Part shown: piece after piece, positions 46,358-51,821 of the stretch
How positions within the stretch are numbered: position 1 is the stretch's first letter
Layout of the letters: the number at the start of each line of letters is the position of its first letter
Assembly (NCBI RefSeq): GCF_000469465.1
Contig: NZ_KI271875.1
Location: 1-51,821 of the forward strand
Direction: 5' to 3'
Source of the DNA: Gemella bergeri ATCC 700627
GTDB lineage: Bacteria > Bacillota > Bacilli > Staphylococcales > Gemellaceae
DNA: 51,821 nt
The notes under the pieces: model-generated
Told to the model about the DNA's origin: nothing
Databases searched by the model: none
Seen by the model: only the letters and a program-made list of their open reading frames with translations
Program-made: the position numbers and the translations under genes

Positions 46358-46458
46358 GTTTTTTACCTTTACTTTATAATTTTAATGCCATTATAAACCA
46401 GAAAATAAAAAAATTCAATAAATATAATAATAAAGGGTAACAAAAAACGGTTAAAATG

Positions 46459-46467
46459 TGTTATAAT
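46459..46467 (+). promoter_or_regulatory. lysS: Extended -10 promoter of lysS
   Basis: TGTTATAAT (TGnTATAAT), 51 bases before the start codon. The -35 is weak. Confidence 0.6.
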
Positions 46468-46494
46468 AGTGTTTATGTGGAAAAGATTAGATAA

Positions 46495-48021
<1,527 letters not shown>

Positions 48022-48095
48022 AATAACGTTGATATTAAAAGGATTTCATGACTTAGGATAAAAAATATACGCAAAATATCCGCAAGATTTTTAGG

Positions 48096-48151
48096 TTGTA
48101 TAATAAATACGGGATATGGAATTTTTTCCATGCCCCGTATTTATTATACAA
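48096..48151. terminator. Very long hairpin after lysS sharing the IS-end core
   Basis: An 18-bp perfect stem (TTGTATAATAAATACGGG, 48096-48113, with its complement 48134-48151) continues inward after a two-base mismatch with ATGGAA/TTCCAT. A T run follows on the plus strand, so it can terminate lysS. Its right arm contains CATGCCCCGTATTT (48129-48142), which is identical to positions 5-18 of the IS-like end at the window start. It may be a terminator used as insertion target, or a MITE-like palindrome. Confidence 0.8.
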
Positions 48152-48160
48152 ACTTTTTTC

Positions 48161-48940
48161 TTATGCTCCTAATTGAGTTTTTAATTTTTTCTTATCTTCA
48201 AAGTTAATAATGTTTATATCGTATTCACTAAGGGCTTCTTGATATTCTTCTTTTAATTCTTGGTATCCATCTGGGCTAATGATGATTGATAAACTTTCGT
48301 TGCGTCCGTAACTTTTTATTCGATTTTCTGTTGTATCTAACCAACTTGCTAGAATGAAGTGTAGCTTATCTTTTGTTATTTTATTATGAACTTGAACTAA
48401 TTTGTATTTTCCTTTTGACATCATTAAAAAATTAAATTTATGTTCTATTCTTGATTTTCCAGTTATGGATAAGTCTGGAAAAACGTTATAGTCTGTATTA
48501 CCGTCAAAATAGCCTCGTACATCATCTAAAAAATGTGATTGAACTGTTTGAGGGTGCAATAATGACAAATCGTAAACATTAAGTAATACTTGAGTCATGT
48601 CATGAATAGCTTGACCTAAATTTTGCCTTTTGGTTTTTTTGATAATTTCTTCTCCTGATAATTCTAATCCATTATAATTTAAGATTGATTTTAATAATTG
48701 ATAACGTTTGTTTTTCTTTGTCAAGTCAATTCCGTTTAGTTGTAATTCCCAAAGAGTAAAACCATCATCTGTTAATATATAGTGGTTTCCATCATATTTT
48801 ATAGTAAAAGAAATACCGTCTCCATATGCATTAGTATATAGGGTGTTAACTTCATAACTATCACCTGCTAATAAGTTCATATGGGTATTTTTACTTATGT
48901 AATTCATATATTCTTCTTTTATTTCAGTGATGTTTATCAT
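48161..48940 (-). CDS. DUF1828/DUF1829-type protein of unknown function
   Basis: 259 residues. The N-terminal half (SYEVNTLYTNAYGDGISFTI, YILTDDGFTLWELQLNGIDL) matches what I know of DUF1828. The C-terminal half (YNVFPDLSITGKSRIEHKFNF and ASWLDTTENRI) matches DUF1829. The function is unknown; the D...E.K spacing in the second half hints at a nuclease-like fold but is not proof. The ATG at 48940 has AAGGAGG upstream; an ATG six codons earlier overlaps that site. It lies 24 bases after the DUF6978-type gene and is probably co-transcribed with it. Confidence 0.78.
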   Translation of the reverse strand: MINITEIKEEYMNYISKNTHMNLLAGDSYEVNTLYTNAYGDGISFTIKYDGNHYILTDDGFTLWELQLNGIDLTKKNKRYQLLKSILNYNGLELSGEEIIKKTKRQNLGQAIHDMTQVLLNVYDLSLLHPQTVQSHFLDDVRGYFDGNTDYNVFPDLSITGKSRIEHKFNFLMMSKGKYKLVQVHNKITKDKLHFILASWLDTTENRIKSYGRNESLSIIISPDGYQELKEEYQEALSEYDINIINFEDKKKLKTQLGA

Positions 48941-48964
48941 AACTAACACCTCCTTCATATATTA

Positions 48965-49437
48965 TTATATAAGATTTTCTTGGATTCGTATAGTGAGATT
49001 ATCATTTTTATCGGTGTTTGAAAATTTTATTATGATGTCTAACATTTCTATAAAGTCATCTGTATTTTTAATTTCATTAAACGGTAAGCTATATGCTTTA
49101 TAATAGGTTTGTCCATCGTTTTTGTCCAGGTATTCTTGTTCTGAAAATATATTTATTCTATTGCCTTTTATTTTTTCTCCGTTTGCATTTTTGTGAAAAC
49201 TGTTGTTTAGATTGACTCTAAATAATGTATAGTTATATTTTGTTTCTCTGAAGTTAAATACTTTGTTTCTTAATGAGTATTTATACGATAAAATAAATTT
49301 ATCTCCATTAGTGGATTGAATAAGTATATCTCCGTGTGTTTTTTCATCTTCTCTAATTGTTCTGTTATGTTTTTCAAATATGAATTTGAAAAACATAACA
49401 GTTCTTTTGCTTCTTTGTCTGTAAGGTATAATTCCAT
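48965..49437 (-). pseudogene. DUF6978-type protein with a frameshift near its start
   Basis: The start at 49437 has AGGAG upstream and reads MELYLTDKEAKELLCF, a typical opening of this family. After about 16 codons the family-like sequence (KFIFEKHNRTIREDEKTHGD onward to the stop) continues in the next frame. One extra T in the run of five at about 49390 would restore a single frame. The 143-codon downstream frame also has an internal ATG (49396) but no ribosome binding site. So the gene is frameshifted or a sequencing error hides an intact gene. Function unknown; paired with the DUF1828/1829 gene. Confidence 0.7.
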
Positions 49438-49509
49438 TAATTCTCCTTTCTTCCTACTTCCTTTTTAATATGTTTTAAATTTCTACCTCCCTAATATTTT
49501 CTTCTTAAT

Positions 49510-50094
49510 TCAACTAACTTTACCTACTATCTTTACCGGAAGATTTTCTATTTCTTCATTTGAGTAAAAATAAGTAGGATAACTGCTATTATTTGGTATT
49601 AGCATTATTCCATTGGTTTGACGTTGAAACCTCTTACAAGTGGCGACATCACCATTAATAAGTGCTATTACCGTATCTCCGTTATCCGCCATTGATTGCT
49701 GCCGAACTATCACAATATCATTATCGGTAATGTCTGGCAGCATACTATCTCCGCTTATTCTCAATCAGAAAAATTCGCCTTGATTCGCCCACGATTGCGG
49801 TATTTCCTCATAGTCTAATATATCTTCTACCGCTTCTATCGGCACACCTGCGGGAACTATTCCTAATACTGGTATTTTTATTCCTTTTGGATTGGGTTTT
49901 GTTTTTTCTTCAACTAAGTCTGATTTTTCAATTCCGAAAAAATTAGCCATTATCTCTATTTTATCAATTCTAGGATAAGTTTTTGTATTTAACCAATCTA
50001 ATACAGTAGTATATTTAAAATCTAGTTCTGTAGCAAATCCTTTTGCATTCATTCCTCTTTTTTCCATATAATATTGAATATTACTAGCCACCAA
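49510..50094 (-). pseudogene. Phage-type S24 repressor (CI/LexA-like) with in-frame TGA
   Basis: One frame of about 194 codons. It starts with an HTH (MEKRGMNAKGFATELDFKYT and TVLDWLNTKTYPRID). The self-cleavage site is Ala-Gly in VPAG, and the S24 protease domain has Ser in RISGDSMLPDI and Lys in ATCKRF. A TGA at 49765-49767 splits GEFF from LRISGDSM. The start is TTG (50094) or GTG (50091) with GGGAG upstream. As read, the product ends just before the protease, leaving an HTH fragment that may or may not still bind DNA. It marks the region as prophage- or island-derived. Confidence 0.88.
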
Positions 50095-50139
50095 CCAAAA
50101 ACTCCCTTATTGCTCAAGGAAAGAAAGGAGGGAATAGAA

Positions 50140-50286
50140 ATGTGTATGGTAATAATACTAATTCCTTTAATTTTATCAATATTAGGAAATATATATCAAT
50201 ATATAATTATTAACAAGATTAAAGAGGATTTAAAAACAAATTATAGAGTTGCAAATAAAATAATAACCAAAGAAATTAATCGTTAA
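50140..50286 (+). CDS. Small single-pass membrane protein
   Basis: 48 residues. The N-terminal helix CMVIILIPLILSILGNIY is hydrophobic and a basic/polar tail (KIKEDLKTNYR...) follows. AAAGGAGGG lies 7 bases before the ATG. It is divergent from the repressor gene, in the place of a cro-like early gene. I recognise no family. Its end overlaps the convergent gene by 11 bases. Confidence 0.55.
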   Translation: MCMVIILIPLILSILGNIYQYIIINKIKEDLKTNYRVANKIITKEINR

Positions 50287-50659
50287 AAAAGCTGTTAATC
50301 ATATTGTTTAAAGTTGCTTGGTCCTTATTATATAAAGTTTCTATAGTTTTATATAGCTTTAACATTAGGTTACTGTCAATAGCTATTGATTTGATATTTT
50401 TATATTTCCCATCTGTTAAAAATAATAAGTTGGGCGCATCTTTAAAAATATAAATACTTATGTTGTTATTCGCAGTAAAAAAACCAAGTATATTTTCATT
50501 GCTAGTTTTAGTTTGAAGATTAAATACAAGAGATTTGTTTGATTTTTCTGACACCATTTCAACAATTTCATTAGGGACATAAGTTAATTCATTCCAAGTT
50601 ATTTTGTTGTGTATGGTTTTATTTATCAATTTTGCTACAAATTCGTTGAATTGAGTCAT
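50276..50659 (-). CDS. Unknown protein of the right-end island
   Basis: 127 residues, soluble, without a recognised family. It has a beta-rich middle (NISIYIFKDAPNLLFLTDG) and a polar C-terminus. The ATG at 50659 has AAGGAG upstream and overlaps the TGA stop of the preceding gene as ATGA, so the two are translationally coupled. A GTG three codons earlier (50668) lies within the ribosome binding site and is rejected. Confidence 0.6.
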   Translation of the reverse strand: MTQFNEFVAKLINKTIHNKITWNELTYVPNEIVEMVSEKSNKSLVFNLQTKTSNENILGFFTANNNISIYIFKDAPNLLFLTDGKYKNIKSIAIDSNLMLKLYKTIETLYNKDQATLNNMINSFFND

Positions 50660-51054
50660 ATTGAACACTCCTTTTTAATTGAATTTTTAAGTTTGGTAAG
50701 TAATCTAATAGTTTCTTGGTTGTCTATATATCTTTTTTTAAAATATGATGAATATTCTTCATTAGCACAGTTTAATATTTCTCCGTGGGATGTTTCTATA
50801 TCTACAAGAGTAGCATATATATCATTTTTCCATAATTGAAAGTCATTAGATTGTTCTTTAATAAGCTTTATATAGTTTTCAAGTGAAGATATTAATTCTT
50901 CTTTATCTTTTAGTAAAAGAAGTCTATTAGTATTCTTGTTAATTTGAATTTGAATATTTTTAGTATTTTTAAAAGTCCTATAAGTCAAGTATATACTTAC
51001 ATAGGCTAATAGAATACTAAAATTTGCAACGTGTGACCAGACATTTAATAACAT
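50656..51054 (-). CDS. Unknown membrane-anchored coiled-coil protein
   Basis: 132 residues. An N-terminal hydrophobic helix (SHVANFSILLAYVSIYLTY) is followed by a long polar, probably coiled-coil part (KNTKNIQIQINKNTNRLLLL, KEELISSLENYIKLIKEQSND). AGGT-like ribosome binding is weak. It forms an ATGA-coupled pair with the next gene. This layout is common in small phage or island genes, but I cannot name a family. Confidence 0.6.
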   Translation of the reverse strand: MLLNVWSHVANFSILLAYVSIYLTYRTFKNTKNIQIQINKNTNRLLLLKDKEELISSLENYIKLIKEQSNDFQLWKNDIYATLVDIETSHGEILNCANEEYSSYFKKRYIDNQETIRLLTKLKNSIKKECSI

Positions 51055-51181
51055 AATTTTTACCTCCGTAATCTAATTATAGCACAAAACTTTAAACAAT
51101 AAAAAGCAGGAGATATATAAATTATAATTCACCTCCTTTGAGGTAATTATAACATAGAAAATATGAAAGGAGATGATTAAA

Positions 51182-51355
51182 ATGACAATAGAGTTAAATA
51201 TTGATATGGCAGTGCTTAATAAAGTTGATTTTTCTGTTCCGTACCTTACCAAAGAGGAAATTAAGAAGTTTTTCCATATGAAGCAAACTACTTACAAAAA
51301 GTACAGAAATGAATTTATGGAGAAAATCAGTGGAAAAATTTATCCTTACCTCTAA
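51182..51355 (+). CDS. Small HTH-like protein upstream of a PBECR-like gene
   Basis: 57 residues starting at the ATG 9 bases after AAAGGAG; an ATG at 51173 directly abuts that site and is rejected. YLTKEEIKKFFHMKQTTYKKYRN looks like a helix-turn-helix of phage DUF771- or excisionase-like proteins. It overlaps the next gene by 26 bases, so the two are coupled. Role unknown. Confidence 0.5.
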   Translation: MTIELNIDMAVLNKVDFSVPYLTKEEIKKFFHMKQTTYKKYRNEFMEKISGKIYPYL

Positions 51356-51704
51356 AGATATAATATCTAAAATTTTGATAGACGATGAAATTTATAAGAG
51401 CTTAAAAAATGAATTTGGGAATATTACTTCAGGAAATGTAATTTTACGGAAAGAAAGGTTGGATCACATTTTAGAAAGACACCCCGATTTAGGAGACAAT
51501 AAAAACTTTAACACAGCTTTGTTTATTTTGAATGATGAAAAAAATAATATAAATGTAGTAATCAAATTATCTACTTCTGAAAAAGAATACTCTATTATTA
51601 CCGCTTTTAGAATATCTGATAAAAGATTAAAAAGGGTGCTAGGAAAAACAAAAATTCTTTACAATTCTCAACAAATAAGATATAATGATATTAAAGAAGA
51701 ATAA
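51330..51704 (+). CDS. PBECR-like nuclease-fold protein (barnase/EndoU/ColicinE5/RelE-like)
   Basis: 124 residues. VILRKERLDHILERHPDLGD is the typical (E)R..HI..RHP core of phage PBECR domains, which are predicted RNase-like folds. Two beta-strand blocks follow (VVIKLST, YSIITAFRIS). The GTG at 51330 has GGAG 7 bases upstream; an upstream ATG (51309) in the same frame lacks a site. It lies inside the end of the small HTH-like gene. In phages this domain is often attached to larger structural proteins; here it is free. A toxin or processing role is inference. Confidence 0.65.
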   Translation: MEKFILTSKDIISKILIDDEIYKSLKNEFGNITSGNVILRKERLDHILERHPDLGDNKNFNTALFILNDEKNNINVVIKLSTSEKEYSIITAFRISDKRLKRVLGKTKILYNSQQIRYNDIKEE

Positions 51705-51792
51705 TGAAGTAGAGATTTAGTGTTCCTACGCACCCAAGAGGTATAAGAGATGACGGGATAGACACACCGCCCATTATTCTGTATATTTTTAT

Positions 51793-51821
51793 GGCTCTGT
51801 GTCAAATACGGGGCATGAGAA
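51793..51821 (+). mobile_element. IS end (right window boundary), ISL3-like terminal repeat
   Basis: Begins GGCTCTGTGTCAAATACGGG and is the exact reverse complement of the first 29 bases of the window. The element would extend to the right, beyond the window. The gap 51705-51792 has no gene. Confidence 0.65.

Noticed and set aside
49765..49767. Idea that TGA is read as an amino acid in this organism, given two in-frame TGA codons (S24 repressor and TetR).
   Set aside because: TGG is the normal Trp codon throughout. TGA is a genuine stop in the right-end genes at 49510 and 50656 (the latter in an ATGA overlap). The replaced residues are not clearly Trp. Independent nonsense mutations or sequencing errors are simpler.

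Overview
The window looks like one chromosomal contig from a low-GC Bacillota of the class Bacilli. Very AT-rich DNA, strong AGGAGG-type ribosome binding sites, a mannose-family PTS, pyruvate formate-lyase, a CopY/CopZ/CopA copper operon and the Bacillus-type yqeG-yqeH-yhbY-nadD-yqeK-rsfS-yqeM cluster all fit. The overall mix resembles Gemella or a close relative, but that is inference, not a database match. I found no rRNA, tRNA or CRISPR array. Both window ends carry the same 29-bp sequence in inverted orientation, starting GGCTCTG on the outward side. This looks like the ends of two copies of one insertion sequence (ISL3-like ends), so the contig probably stops where the assembler met a repeat.

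Layout from left to right. 0.4-3.2 kb: mannose-family PTS operon (EIIAB, EIIC, EIID) behind a sigma-A promoter with two palindromes. 3.4-4.9 kb: guanine-class riboswitch and xanthine permease. 5.0-9.7 kb: AiiA-like metallo-hydrolase, then a LysR regulator divergent from an RraA-like / YkvI-like transporter / RraA-like operon. 10-12 kb: small housekeeping-type genes (YjjG-like HAD phosphatase, GrpB-like protein, GNAT acetyltransferase) and a decayed IS end. 12.3-15.7 kb (minus strand): ABC exporter plus DesK/NarL-type two-component system. 15.9-18.5 kb: NAD-epimerase pseudogene, patatin, MsrA-MsrB fusion. 18.9-23.5 kb: pflB, pflA and a SAM-I riboswitch with metK. 23.8-24.8 kb: truncated haemoglobin and a TetR pseudogene. 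25.2-30.5 kb: psd plus the ribosome-assembly/NAD cluster. 30.6-33.6 kb: copper homeostasis operon with two CopY boxes. 33.8-36.9 kb: SDR, small SE1561-like protein, RlmD-type RNA methyltransferase, uracil-DNA glycosylase-family protein. 36.9-39.7 kb: split M20 amidohydrolase and a pyruvate-kinase-like protein. 39.9-46.4 kb: transporters, a GNAT and an SGNH hydrolase. 46.5-48.0 kb: lysS. 48.1-51.8 kb: an accessory, phage- or island-like tail with DUF1828/1829 and DUF6978-type genes, a broken S24 repressor, unknown small genes and a PBECR-type nuclease-like protein.

Most unusual points: (1) an M20 amidohydrolase whose lid domain has lost its signature loops, followed by a translationally coupled 93-residue gene that encodes just such a lid with those loops intact; (2) YqeK fused to a YqfB-like ASCH domain; (3) a pyruvate-kinase homologue without its B domain and with altered metal-site residues; (4) an uncharacterised operon with two RraA-like enzymes around a transporter; (5) a small protein overlapping a PBECR-like nuclease gene in the right-end island. 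Four genes carry a single inactivating lesion each (epimerase, TetR, S24 repressor, DUF6978-type).
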